A stretch of DNA of 64,000 bases from NCBI RefSeq assembly GCF_040760075.1, contig NZ_CP142884.1, forward strand, positions 4,402,001-4,466,000. Direction: 5' to 3'. The notes beneath the pieces were generated by a model, which did not search any database, was not told the origin of the DNA, and saw nothing but the letters and a program-made list of their open reading frames with translations. A program made the translations under genes and the position numbers. Source of the DNA: Sphingobacterium sp. R2 (lineage in GTDB: Bacteria > Bacteroidota > Bacteroidia > Sphingobacteriales > Sphingobacteriaceae). Shown one piece after another: positions 1 to 8,181 of this stretch (its first letter is position 1; the number at the start of each line of letters is the position of its first letter).

Positions 1-1
1 T

Positions 2-550
2 AAAGAAGTTGCTGCATTTGACAACGCAATTTTTGACTATTCGAGGGTGATTGAAATAGATCCATCCTATACGGACATATATTTTGATAGAGCATATTCT
101 TATATCAGATTAAAAGATTATGAGAATGCAAAAAATGATCTAATAGCACAATTAAAAATATCGCCGAAAGATTTTAAGTCGCTTGCAAATCTGATAAACG
201 TTAAAAAGGAATTAAAACTATTTGACGAAGCGATTATGGACTATGATAAATTACTAAATGAATTTCCTAATCAACAAGACCTTCATATACTTTATAACAA
301 TCGAGCGAATCTCTATAGAGAAACCAATAGACCTAAAGAGGCTCTAGTGGAAATAGAGAAAGCTTTAAAATTAAATAGGAACTATGCTATAGGTTACTTT
401 AATCGGGCGTCCATTCATTTAGATCTTGGCGATGCGAGCAATGCTTGTAAAGATTTTAAAAAAGCGTTGTCCCTAAATCTTCAGAAAGATCCCCATTTTG
501 AAGTAGACGAAGGTTTTGAAAAGCTGAAATCACTTTGTAATGTTCATTAA
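2..550 (+). CDS. TPR-repeat protein, 5' end outside window
   Basis: The reading frame is open from base 2, so the gene begins before the window. A GTG at 47 lies inside a helix and is not the true start: the residues before it (AAFDNAIFDYSRVIEID) continue the repeat pattern. At least four degenerate tetratricopeptide repeats are visible, marked by pairs such as YFDRAYSYIRLKDYENA, YNNRANLYRETNRPKEA and YFNRASIHLDLGDASNA. Such solenoids bind other proteins. No catalytic domain or signal sequence can be seen in the part present. The partner and role are unknown. Confidence 0.8.
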   Translation, partial: KEVAAFDNAIFDYSRVIEIDPSYTDIYFDRAYSYIRLKDYENAKNDLIAQLKISPKDFKSLANLINVKKELKLFDEAIMDYDKLLNEFPNQQDLHILYNNRANLYRETNRPKEALVEIEKALKLNRNYAIGYFNRASIHLDLGDASNACKDFKKALSLNLQKDPHFEVDEGFEKLKSLCNVH

Positions 551-669
551 AATCTTGCAATGACGAGGGTGATTGCTGATTCGAGAACATTTCAAATGCT
601 CAGAAAGTTCATTAAGGAAAGAAATCATCAAATAGAGTCGTAAATTAGACAAATATAATTATACGTTCA

Positions 670-1446
670 ATGCACAAAAGAACAATAGCAACATGCTTAA
701 TGGCCCTGGCGCTATTTTCATGTACTTTTACGAACAAAGTTCCAAGTAATAGTAACGACATAGTTGTACCGACAGCCAAATTTGATTTCAAAGATACAAT
801 ACCGAAAACAACCATTAAGGACACGTCACTGGCATTCCCTCAAATATTTGAGGGAAGTTTCGTTAAGGCCACAAAAGTAGCACAATTCGGCACCGAAATA
901 ACTTTTGATAAGATAGCTTTAGGAAATTTAAAGGTATCATCAGGCAAGATTATTGCAACTGATCCCGTTACCTTAGGAGATGCAATAGCTTTCAGCGAAA
1001 ATTTCCCTCTTGGTGAGTTTCCCGTAGAATTGGCAATGGCAATTATCAACGCCAATAACGATCGAAGGGTCGCATTTGCACGAGTAAAATTCTCAGATGA
1101 GCCCATCCGAAAATGGGAGTTTGCCTTATTACCTGAACAGAATCCAATCCCGCTAAAATCCAAAGAAATCTATGGCTACGGAGTAGATTCAGGACTAGGT
1201 CTTTTCGTTGATCAAGCAGCAAAAAATAGTCTGGATAAGCTGCTCGACAAAAACTGGGACAATATGTTCTCCGAAAAATTCGAGGATTATTTAAATTACA
1301 GTTTTCAAAATCAAAATGCCTTCTTTTTCTCCACGGGGTTTGGAGATGGGTTTTATGCTACTTACATTGGGAGAGACAGTGCAGGTAAAATTTGTCAACT
1401 ATTGACTGACTTTGATATTGTTCTGTGGCGGAATGTTGCAAAATAA
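670..1446 (+). CDS. DUF4241 domain lipoprotein
   Basis: A 258-residue protein with a short hydrophobic N-terminus ending in the lipobox LFSC (Cys about 18), so probably a lipid-anchored envelope protein. The C-terminal half has the hallmarks I associate with DUF4241: a YGVDSGLGLFVD segment, then the FFFSTGFGDGFY motif and a final LTDFDIVLW strand. The family has no known biochemical role and often occurs in toxin/immunity or accessory regions, which fits these neighbours. The family call rests on motif recognition and was not searched. Confidence 0.65.
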   Translation: MHKRTIATCLMALALFSCTFTNKVPSNSNDIVVPTAKFDFKDTIPKTTIKDTSLAFPQIFEGSFVKATKVAQFGTEITFDKIALGNLKVSSGKIIATDPVTLGDAIAFSENFPLGEFPVELAMAIINANNDRRVAFARVKFSDEPIRKWEFALLPEQNPIPLKSKEIYGYGVDSGLGLFVDQAAKNSLDKLLDKNWDNMFSEKFEDYLNYSFQNQNAFFFSTGFGDGFYATYIGRDSAGKICQLLTDFDIVLWRNVAK

Positions 1447-1664
1447 CGAAAGATGGAGCGTTTTATTTTTTTGCTGAGGAATCCATCCAAATTAAGCGCA
1501 TAAACATTAGCCTTATAATTAATGTTTTCTATATAAAGACCCCGCTAATTTTCAAGGTGGAGCATCATAAGGTGTAATAGTGGGAAGCTAGCCAGAACTC
1601 AAACAGTAAAACAATTTCGTTTTTGTTATTGCGACTGGCATTTAATTGACTAATATAATCTAAA

Positions 1665-1722
1665 ATGAAAATCCATCTTATTAGATACTTGCATAGAGAA
1701 TTTAGATACAATTATTTCAACA
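1665..1722 (+). pseudogene. 5' fragment of a second metallophosphoesterase copy
   Basis: The bases from the ATG at 1665 closely resemble the first ~58 bases of the metallophosphoesterase at 2964. Both begin MKIH and share REF-YN-FN spacing at protein level (MKIHLIRYLHREFRYNYFN versus MKIHIVSDLRREFGYNDFN). The similarity fades after about 1722 and no metal-binding motif follows. This is a degraded duplicate 5' end lying on the far side of the Rpn-type gene. The rest of the 1447-1766 gap shows nothing else that I recognise. Confidence 0.6.
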
Positions 1723-1766
1723 GTTACATCTGCAATGTTGAATACATAGAAACCCAATAGCGAACC

Positions 1767-2762
1767 TTAGAGTTTTTCGACTTCTTCGACTGAAAGCCCT
1801 GTGCCTTTAGCAATATCAGCTATAGGTAGCCCCATTTCCTTAAATGCTTTAGCAGTCTCAAGAGCTTTTTTGCGTTCCCCTTCTGCTAGTCCTTTGGCTT
1901 TACCTTCTGCTAGTCCTTTGGCTTTACCTTCTGCTAGTCCTTTAGCGAGACCTTTAGCGTGACCTTCCGCTAGACCTGTAGCATGACCTAAAGCTTCTCC
2001 GGATTTCTTAGCCGAATTAAATACGCTCTCAGCATCACGCTTATGTTTTAAACTTGCTTCGTATGACATTAGTTCCTCCTCAGTTAATTTACCTATCTCT
2101 CCTATCTCAAAGATAAGACCAAATATTCTTTTATCCAAAAATGTTGGCAATCTATCCATGGTACTCAAATGTTTAAGTAAGTACAACCACTGATCCATAA
2201 CTGTCTTTAGCTCTTCTGGCTGTTTATTAAATAATGGAAGCGAAATCATTTTATATCCCAATTTATCATAAAATATTTCTTTGGTCAATTTGTCACACAG
2301 CGCCACATCATAGAAATAAGGACGCTCTGTGACACGTGATATACCAGAACTTCTATTTCTATCCATGTCAAACTCCAAAATACCAATAAAGTAAACCTCT
2401 GGTAGGTAATAATCACTACCCTTCTTACCTCGCGCTAATTGTTTATTGATGAGACGTGAGGTATAATACACCGCGCGGTCCTTAAAAAATTCTTGAAAGA
2501 GCTGCTGCATCTCAATGATGAAAACCTCACCATCGCTGCCAATACAATGTAAATCAAATACAACACGACGCATTTCCTCATAATCGCCATCTTGTTCTAC
2601 AGGCTTATATCTTAGATCCGAAATTGTCTTCTCTCCATGAAATAGACTATTGAGAAACTCAATTAGTAAGATTTTGTTGTCCTCTCTACCAAAGTAAAAT
2701 TTCCAACCGAAATCGGTACGTGGATCTACATATCTACCCAAATGTTTTTTTGATCTAGCCAT
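1767..2762 (-). CDS. Rpn-family PD-(D/E)XK nuclease / putative transposase
   Basis: The N-terminus has the family signature (YVDPRTDFGWKFYFG, then LIEFLNSLF), followed by the nuclease core DLHCIGSDGEVFIIEMQ, in which the D...E-x-Q pattern is the expected PD-(D/E)XK metal site. Members related to E. coli RpnA-E cut DNA and promote recombination. The C-terminus carries tandem eight-residue units of the AKGLAEGK type, then an HTH-like tail (MGLPIADIAKGTGLSVEEVEKL). I chose the ATG at 2762 (MARSKK), which gives the usual N-terminus; an in-frame start at 2789 adds nine residues. Length, about 331 residues, is normal for the family. Confidence 0.85.
   Translation of the reverse strand: MARSKKHLGRYVDPRTDFGWKFYFGREDNKILLIEFLNSLFHGEKTISDLRYKPVEQDGDYEEMRRVVFDLHCIGSDGEVFIIEMQQLFQEFFKDRAVYYTSRLINKQLARGKKGSDYYLPEVYFIGILEFDMDRNRSSGISRVTERPYFYDVALCDKLTKEIFYDKLGYKMISLPLFNKQPEELKTVMDQWLYLLKHLSTMDRLPTFLDKRIFGLIFEIGEIGKLTEEELMSYEASLKHKRDAESVFNSAKKSGEALGHATGLAEGHAKGLAKGLAEGKAKGLAEGKAKGLAEGERKKALETAKAFKEMGLPIADIAKGTGLSVEEVEKL
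1879..1950 (-). repeat. 24-bp tandem repeat inside the Rpn-type gene
   Basis: Three copies of a 24-bp unit lie head to tail (1879, 1903, 1927). The first two are identical and the third diverges only at its end; weaker copies continue to about 1990. The unit is a whole number of codons (eight residues, Gly/Ala/Lys/Glu-rich), so gain or loss of a copy would lengthen or shorten the protein without a frameshift. Confidence 0.85.
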
Positions 2763-2963
2763 AATATTTATTAATTGGTTATTAAGCAAATATACAATAA
2801 TAAATTAAAAAATACTAAATTAATTAGCAAAAAAACACAGATAGGAAAGTAATACCCTTTCTGACAACTTTAATTGGACTTGCCGTAAAATGCGGCTATA
2901 CATACCCCCTCTCATTCAGTGCTAGTGAGTTAAAATTAGAATCTGAGACAAAACAAGACAAAG

Positions 2964-3711
2964 ATGAAAATCCACATCGTTAGCGACCTACGTAGAGAAT
3001 TTGGATACAACGATTTCAATCTGAATGTAGCGGATGTACTTGTACTGGCTGGAGATACTGATATAGGAGTAAAAGGGATCGGCTGGCTCAAATCACTTTC
3101 TTTGGATATACCCATCATCTACGTGCTGGGCAATCATGAGTATTACAAGGGCGCATATCCGAAGACACTATATAAAATTAAGGATGCTGCAAACAATTCA
3201 AATATACATGTGCTGGAAAAATGAATCTTTGGAGATCGACCACGTTTGTTTCCATGGCTGCACACTATGAACTGATTTTTCTTTAATGGGCAATCCTGCG
3301 GTCTATGGATCGCTATGCCAAAGCCGTATGAATGATTATAAGAAGATCAGCTTGGGGAAGCATTATGCCAAATTGAGAAGTATTGATACGTTTAGAATCC
3401 AACAAACTTCGAGACAATGGCTGGAGGAAAGTCTTAACGCCAACCAAGCCAAACATCGTATCGTAATAACACACCATGCGCCAAGTATAAGATCACTGCC
3501 AATGAAGTATTTGGAGGATCCGATCAGCGCTGCCTACGTCACGGATATGGAAGCCTTTATCTTAAAGCATCAACCTTCCTATTGGATCCATGGCCATGTA
3601 CATGATCCGCCACGTTATTCAATAGGTGACACCGAAATCATTTGCAATCCGCATGGTTATATTAATGAAGTTTATAACGGATTTAATAACAGCCTTATTA
3701 TCGAGCTATAA
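2964..3711 (+). pseudogene. Metallophosphoesterase, frameshifted and interrupted
   Basis: A calcineurin-like phosphoesterase in two pieces. The 5' piece (2964-3224) has the GDTD and GNHE metal motifs. The 3' piece (open from about 3286) has HHAP and GHVHDPP. Two lesions separate them. One extra A in the A-run near 3218 shifts the frame; removing it restores ENESLEIDHVCFHGCTL. A TGA then stands at about 3269, where a Trp codon (L-W-T-D-F) is expected. With both repaired the protein would be about 248 residues and complete. Two independent lesions argue for a true pseudogene rather than one sequencing error. Confidence 0.85.
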
Positions 3712-3783
3712 ATAACCTTCTTAATTCAATAACTCCTTATACTTTTCAGCTGGATTTTGTAGATTCAACGCATAAGCCATAGC

Positions 3784-4365
3784 ATGAAACTGATCATAAA
3801 ACTATTCCATATTTCTGCCCTTACTATACTCGCTATTACGTGCAAAGATCCATCTCGCACAAAAAGAATGGATTTTGGTCTTTTTACGCTTGAAGTTCCC
3901 TATAAATGGCAGCAGGTCAAACAAAATGGAATCGACAGTTACGTCGGAGCAATTGCTGTAGACAACACGGATACGCTTTACTTCGATCTGGGCATGTATT
4001 CAAATACATTGACAGAACCAAATATTCAGGTTATCACTCGACCGATGATAGAGGAATATAACTTAGACTCCTCCAATTTCATTGTTGTTAAAGATATGAT
4101 GTCGATGAATATTGATGCCGATCTATACAGAAAACAAAATGTATCATGGGATACCATTGATAACAAAAGAGCGAAAATCGTCTTTCCTAGGATATCCGGG
4201 AAAGGGAACACCGGAGTGTATATCGGCAACCTATGGGGAGACCCTTCAAAAGTGCGATTTAACCTTCATGGTTCAAACCTGAAAGCGCAAACAGAACAGG
4301 ATCTTCTTAAATCGATAAAGACATTAAGATTTCACAAACGTAATGTAGATAATGAAGAGAATTAA
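3784..4365 (+). CDS. Hypothetical lipoprotein
   Basis: A 193-residue protein with a signal peptide ending in ILAITC, a plausible lipobox (Cys about 20). The mature part is polar with alternating strands (GLFTLEVPYKWQQV near the start; VRFNLHG and LLKSIKTLRF at the end), resembling small periplasmic beta-rich lipoproteins. I recognise no family. It overlaps the next start by 14 bp, so the two were probably co-transcribed. Confidence 0.6.
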   Translation: MKLIIKLFHISALTILAITCKDPSRTKRMDFGLFTLEVPYKWQQVKQNGIDSYVGAIAVDNTDTLYFDLGMYSNTLTEPNIQVITRPMIEEYNLDSSNFIVVKDMMSMNIDADLYRKQNVSWDTIDNKRAKIVFPRISGKGNTGVYIGNLWGDPSKVRFNLHGSNLKAQTEQDLLKSIKTLRFHKRNVDNEEN

Positions 4366-4675
4366 CGCTCCACTCTTTGTACATCTCAGTTTTATGGCTC
4401 TGACATTTTATGTTGTCTTAACAGACGGAGATTGGCTGAGGTATTTTACGGGGAGTTTAAATTTTAACCTGATTATATTTGGATTTCAAGTTGCAGCACT
4501 TATTATTTCGCGAAGGTCTCGAGATATTGAAACGGAGGTATTGCCTTTGTCGGAACTAAATTTACTCCTACTGTTTTTCCAGCACCATTGGCTTCTCTTA
4601 TCTCTTAGTCACCATCAGCAGGAAATTCTTTTTTTAAAGTCGTTTCGTACAAATCCCAATTGCCTGCACGGATAG
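4352..4675 (+). CDS. Small membrane protein, probably truncated at its C-terminus
   Basis: The first ~50 residues look genuine: two hydrophobic segments (PLFVHLSFMALTFYVVL and FNLIIFGFQVAALII) split by a short DGDW loop, starting at an ATG within the end of the upstream lipoprotein gene. From about base 4503 the frame runs antisense across a separate minus-strand remnant and the residues become low-quality (LLLLFFQHHWLLLSLSHHQQ). The original gene seems to have lost its 3' end by a rearrangement joining the two genes tail to tail. Confidence 0.4.
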   Translation: MKRINAPLFVHLSFMALTFYVVLTDGDWLRYFTGSLNFNLIIFGFQVAALIISRRSRDIETEVLPLSELNLLLLFFQHHWLLLSLSHHQQEILFLKSFRTNPNCLHG

Positions 4676-4772
4676 CTTCATTCTTTAAGTATAGTTTGCG
4701 GCCATATTCACCAACTTCACTATAGTATTGTTGTAATGTTTTATAATCTAATCTTATATAAATACACTTCAT
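4503..4772 (-). pseudogene. Minus-strand gene remnant with one in-frame stop
   Basis: From the ATG at 4772 the minus strand reads 55 protein-like residues (including YYSEVGEYGRKLYLKNE and AIRAGNWDLYETTLKKEF) to a TAA at 4605-4607. The same frame then continues without interruption through REANGAGKTVGVNLVPTKA to a TAA at 4503-4505. Composition is far more protein-like than the opposite strand. It looks like the 3' part of a larger gene, with one later nonsense change. I do not recognise the family; the surroundings would suit a toxin C-terminal domain or an accessory protein. Confidence 0.4.
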
Positions 4773-4970
4773 TTAAAGTCTAACATGACTTATTATCATC
4801 TGAAAGTAACTATTAAAATCGCCTTAAATACAATTAAGCATATATTTCCTGTATATATCATAACAAAATGGGATAGCAGATAAGAAATATGTGCAGAAGT
4901 AACAGTATCTTCGAATCTGAGTGGCCGCACGGTCTCGAAATTCCAATGACAGGTTGTCAATAATTTATAT

Positions 4971-5510
4971 ATGGAAAAAATTCAGAGCGTAATTAATAAT
5001 TATTTTGATAGGGATTTCTTTTGGAAACACTATGAAAATGGATCTCCTAAATTAATAGATATCTATAAGCGGAGTGACAAATTCGAACAGGAAAATCCTG
5101 ATCTTGTGAATAAAATTTTGGATAAGTTTCACAACGATTTCCCACAATATCAGATCAAGAGGTTTAGGCCTTTCATTAAAGAAGATCGTGGGATAAATTT
5201 TGAAGTATGTATTGGAGCATCAGAGGTGTATGTGATCTGGGTGAGTATTTTTAACTTTTTCCTCGCATGGAAATTAGGTAATGAAATTCCTTTTTCTTCG
5301 AAAACATATATTGAACAGGGCGAATCGAATAGTATTGATTGTATTTATACCATGGTAATCATGCCATTCATATATGTTGAATGGTTACCACGGGAAATCG
5401 CTTATAAAGAAATAGAAGAATTTAACGCAGCCAATTATTCTGGGTATCTGGAAGATGATGAAATATTTGACGAGCCAATTTTTATAGTTGATACATTAGC
5501 AAGAACCTGA
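4971..5510 (+). CDS. Hypothetical protein (179 aa)
   Basis: A soluble-looking, acidic 179-residue protein with no signal peptide. Visible features are an amphipathic N-terminus (IQSVINNYFDRDFFWKHYENG), a central hydrophobic patch (VYVIWVSIFNFFLAWKL), and a C-terminal acidic stretch (YLEDDEIFDEP). Size, single-gene setting and position among orphan genes would suit an immunity-type protein, but no motif proves it. The preceding ~200 bases (4773-4970) hold nothing I can name. Confidence 0.5.
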   Translation: MEKIQSVINNYFDRDFFWKHYENGSPKLIDIYKRSDKFEQENPDLVNKILDKFHNDFPQYQIKRFRPFIKEDRGINFEVCIGASEVYVIWVSIFNFFLAWKLGNEIPFSSKTYIEQGESNSIDCIYTMVIMPFIYVEWLPREIAYKEIEEFNAANYSGYLEDDEIFDEPIFIVDTLART

Positions 5511-5543
5511 TATCCATTTTCACGTTTATATCCGTTGAATGAA

Positions 5544-5663
5544 TTACAGAAAAATCATTATTAAAGGCCTTCTCCGTCCCAAAACTCCAGGTCCAATTGC
5601 ATTTCCGACAAGATCATTATCGATTTGGAGGTTTCGATAGTGTATCGCATATTCCGATGATGT
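5544..5663 (-). mobile_element. IS66 transposase (TnpC) C-terminal remnant
   Basis: On the minus strand the translation YRNLQIDNDLVGNAIGPGVL, then GRRRPL, matches the invariant IS66 TnpC segment LxIDNNLVENAIRPVALGRKNYLF, with several substitutions at otherwise fixed positions. Only ~40 residues survive, ending at a TAA at 5544. It is a decayed relic that cannot encode a working transposase. Confidence 0.6.
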
Positions 5664-5763
5664 TATTCCCTTTCCGGCAATACTGACACGTCAGATTTTG
5701 GTGATCTGGGGGATTTTCACCAATAGCCTGACAATATTACGCTTATATTCTTAAACTATAAAC

Positions 5764-5893
5764 CTTAGTTCAATTTGATGTGAAGTATGCACAATCCGGT
5801 CCAATATAGTGTCCGCAATTGTATCTTCGCCAACCACATCTTACCAGCTGGGTACGGGAGGCTGAACGACTATAATAATTGATGACCTGGCAT
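5764..5893 (-). mobile_element. IS21-family istB C-terminal remnant
   Basis: The minus strand encodes SSIIIVVQPPVPSW, an in-frame TAA, then DVVGEDTIADTILDRIVHTS followed by HQIEL. This is the conserved C-terminus of the IstB helper ATPase of IS21 elements (normally ending ILDRIVHxAHRIEL). The internal stop and the absence of istA or the Walker motifs nearby show that only a fragment remains. Confidence 0.65.
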
Positions 5894-6030
5894 GCCTATA
5901 GAATCTAAGGTTTTTGAGATAACTCCACGAAAGGATGGTTATTTCCACGTATACATTGTTAAGTACGATAAAACCAGTATATATATGATAACCAAATTAT
6001 TATGCATAAATTTCAAAAATAATTCTCGGT

Positions 6031-6165
6031 TTTCCGCTGATGAATGAAATCGGGATATGGATCGCAAAGGAAATAAAGAACACTTCAACCAAGAGCCAGC
6101 TCGTAAAGGCGATGAATTATGCTGCTGACAAGTGGACCAGCACTCATGAACCTTCAAAATTGTAA
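6031..6165 (+). mobile_element. IS66 transposase fragment, opposite orientation
   Basis: From the ATG at 6040 the plus strand reads MNEIGIWIAKEIKNTSTKSQ and LVKAMNYAADKWT before a TAA at 6163-6165. This is the IS66 TnpC stretch that normally sits just before the IDNN motif (xLGxWLxEEx...PKSxLGKAxxYAxxRW). It lies in the opposite orientation to the IS66 relic at 5544-5663, with the istB relic between them. The remaining bases of 5511-6247 show no intact gene. Confidence 0.55.
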
Positions 6166-6247
6166 AAGGTTTTACCTACGTAAAATCTCTAATATTATTC
6201 TTTAAATCACTTTTAAAATTTATATTTTACATAAAAAAGCAAACGAT

Positions 6248-6760
6248 ATGTTATCCACAGAATATTATTTTAACAAATATTTTCTGCAACTCAGTGTATT
6301 TGCGTTTCCATGGGTTGGCTCAGAGGAAATTGCAAAAGACATCGTGCAGGACGCATTTGTCGTTCTAATGGGTAGACAGGACTTGCTACTAAAGGGAGAG
6401 CCCGTCATCAAAAGCTTCCTTTATAGCGCTGTAAAAAATTTAGCGATGAATATCAAGCGAAGAAATGTGGTATTTGATCGTGTACGGGGCCAATTTAATA
6501 CGGACCAACCGGATGAAAACGACATCCTAGATAATTTAATAAATGCAGAATTGATCGGAGCTCTTCATCGGGAACTCAATGAACTGCCCGAAGGTTGTCA
6601 ACGAGTCTGCCGCTTAATCTATCTAGACGGAATGAAGTACGAGGAGGTGGCACAGGAACTCAATGTTTCGGTAAATACGGTAAAAACACAACGGATGCGG
6701 GCGATAAATCTGCTAAAAAAGAAGTTTCTAAGCATACTTTATATGTTTTTTACACTGTAA
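6248..6760 (+). CDS. ECF RNA polymerase sigma factor
   Basis: A 170-residue sigma-70 of the extracytoplasmic-function class. Region 2 (about residues 20-45, EIAKDIVQDAFVVL) would contact core and the -10 element. Region 4 (about 112-160, LPEGCQRVCRLIYLDGMKYE followed by a helix-turn-helix with SVNTVKTQ) would contact the -35. It stands directly before a FecR anti-sigma gene and a SusC with an STN domain, the classical FecI/FecR/FecA-like arrangement of Bacteroidota. It probably drives the susC-susD pair that follows. The Met at 6248 gives the normal length. Confidence 0.9.
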   Translation: MLSTEYYFNKYFLQLSVFAFPWVGSEEIAKDIVQDAFVVLMGRQDLLLKGEPVIKSFLYSAVKNLAMNIKRRNVVFDRVRGQFNTDQPDENDILDNLINAELIGALHRELNELPEGCQRVCRLIYLDGMKYEEVAQELNVSVNTVKTQRMRAINLLKKKFLSILYMFFTL

Positions 6761-6846
6761 CACACAACGCTTTAAAAATAATTTTCCACTTTTTTCGATG
6801 AGTCGATCACCCATATCGACCCTTCAAGTTATTTAGCTTATGAATT

Positions 6847-8028
6847 ATGATAAAAACCGACGAAATATTATTAGCAGAACTGATTGCTCTTCTATTAAAA
6901 GATGGTGAGCTACCATCCGACAAAGAAGACCAGTTAAAAAATCTATTACAAAAATATCCCAGCGCAAAGGATAGCTTGTCTCGTCGGCTATCACATACTG
7001 ATATTTATGCTCCATTTGATCTTCGTAAAATAGATGTAAACAAAGAATGGCTAATCACACAGCAAAAATTCACGGCAAAGAAGGCTGTTCTACAACCAAA
7101 AAAGAAATACCTCTCCTTAAACAAAATACCGTACAAAATTATTGGAATAGCGGCTGCTGTAATACTTGCCCTAACACTGTTATGGCAAAAACAAAAGGAC
7201 GAAAAATCGGTAAGCTATTTAATTCCTGATAAGATATATGGACACAAAAATGACGTTCTTCCCGGAAGAGCAGGTGCAATTTTAAAAATTGAGGGGAGAA
7301 AAGAAATACGATTGACCGAAAAAAAGGCAATCCAATATTTTGCTCAAGGTATCGAATTAAAAGATGGGCAACTTGTATACGCATCGAACTCAACAGAAAA
7401 CCTACGCAACACCTTAATAGTTCCCAAACGGTCCACTATGGTATTAACCCTTGGCGATGGCACTAAAGTGTGGGTAAATGCTGCCTCAGAACTCAGCTAT
7501 AAAGCAAATTTTGATAAAAAAGAGCGGCGAGTGATCCTAAAAGGTGAAGCCTATTTTGAAGTTGCGAAAGATGTACATAGGCCTTTTATCGTTGAAACAA
7601 ATCATATCAATATACAAGCGATCGGAACAGCTTTCAATGTAAATTCCTATCGTGCAAATACGAGAGTGTCATTGACAGAAGGAAAGCTTAAAGTCAGCAA
7701 CGAAGAACACGAAATCTATATGAATGCCGGTAGCGAGACGGAGATTATCGAAAAAAAACTGAAGACTTTTCCTTTAGCTAGTAAAGCCGAAGCCACAGCC
7801 TTCAAAGACGGTTATTTTTATTTTAAAAATAAAGATATGCAACAGATACTTGATGAAATAAGCCGCTGGTATGGAATTCAGGTCGATTGCAAGATCCCTT
7901 TAAATAATGAACGATATGAAGGTAGCATGAAAAGAGATGTAACGCTGGCGGAACTCTGTAATGTACTAAAGGATTTGACAGGTTATAAATTGACCATTGA
8001 CAAGGATAAACTAATTGTAAACCGATAA
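6847..8028 (+). CDS. FecR-family anti-sigma factor
   Basis: A 393-residue single-pass inner-membrane protein. The cytoplasmic N-terminus (1-95) would hold the sigma factor. A membrane segment spans about 97-114 (KIIGIAAAVILALTLLW). The periplasmic FecR domain follows at about 190-285 (PKRSTMVLTLGDGTKVWVNA) and a DUF4974 domain at about 325-390 (FKNKDMQQILDEISRWYGIQ). It lies 86 bp after the ECF gene and 150 bp before susC. It would relay occupancy of the SusC STN domain to the sigma factor. The last six codons are tandemly duplicated just past the stop. Confidence 0.92.
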   Translation: MIKTDEILLAELIALLLKDGELPSDKEDQLKNLLQKYPSAKDSLSRRLSHTDIYAPFDLRKIDVNKEWLITQQKFTAKKAVLQPKKKYLSLNKIPYKIIGIAAAVILALTLLWQKQKDEKSVSYLIPDKIYGHKNDVLPGRAGAILKIEGRKEIRLTEKKAIQYFAQGIELKDGQLVYASNSTENLRNTLIVPKRSTMVLTLGDGTKVWVNAASELSYKANFDKKERRVILKGEAYFEVAKDVHRPFIVETNHINIQAIGTAFNVNSYRANTRVSLTEGKLKVSNEEHEIYMNAGSETEIIEKKLKTFPLASKAEATAFKDGYFYFKNKDMQQILDEISRWYGIQVDCKIPLNNERYEGSMKRDVTLAELCNVLKDLTGYKLTIDKDKLIVNR

Positions 8029-8046
8029 CTAATTGTAAACCAATAA
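8011..8046 (+). repeat. 18-bp tandem duplication over the fecR stop codon
   Basis: Two 18-bp units lie head to tail at 8011-8028 and 8029-8046, differing at one base. The first is the last six codons of the FecR gene including TAA; the second repeats them out of use. It looks like a recent slippage or tandem duplication. Confidence 0.85.
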
Positions 8047-8104
8047 ACTTATTGAGGAGGACTTTGTATGTAAAAAAGCGAAAAACCTAAATTAATAAAA
8101 AAAA

Positions 8105-8133
8105 ATGCAGAAGTACGGCAAATACTCCTGCAT
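8105..8133 (+). terminator. Intergenic hairpin between fecR and susC
   Basis: Arms 8105-8115 and 8123-8133 pair at 10 of 11 positions around a 7-base loop. No long T-run follows. The position, 48 bp before the SusC start, fits a partial terminator, a processing site or an mRNA stabiliser that separates regulator and transporter expression. Confidence 0.45.
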
Positions 8134-8181
8134 CAAATTTGAATTAACACTGATCATAAACCATTAATTCTATACCAATTT

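Noticed and set aside
840..1163. 107-residue minus-strand open frame inside the DUF4241 gene
   Set aside because: Shadow of the lipoprotein gene in another frame; no domain or start support.
3727..3785. Minus-strand peptide AYALNLQNPAEKYKELLN ending in a stop
   Set aside because: Only 18 residues; it could be a gene tail but is too short to support a call.
5939..6157. 72-residue minus-strand open frame
   Set aside because: It runs antisense to the IS66 relic on the plus strand and its translation matches nothing; composition is not protein-like.
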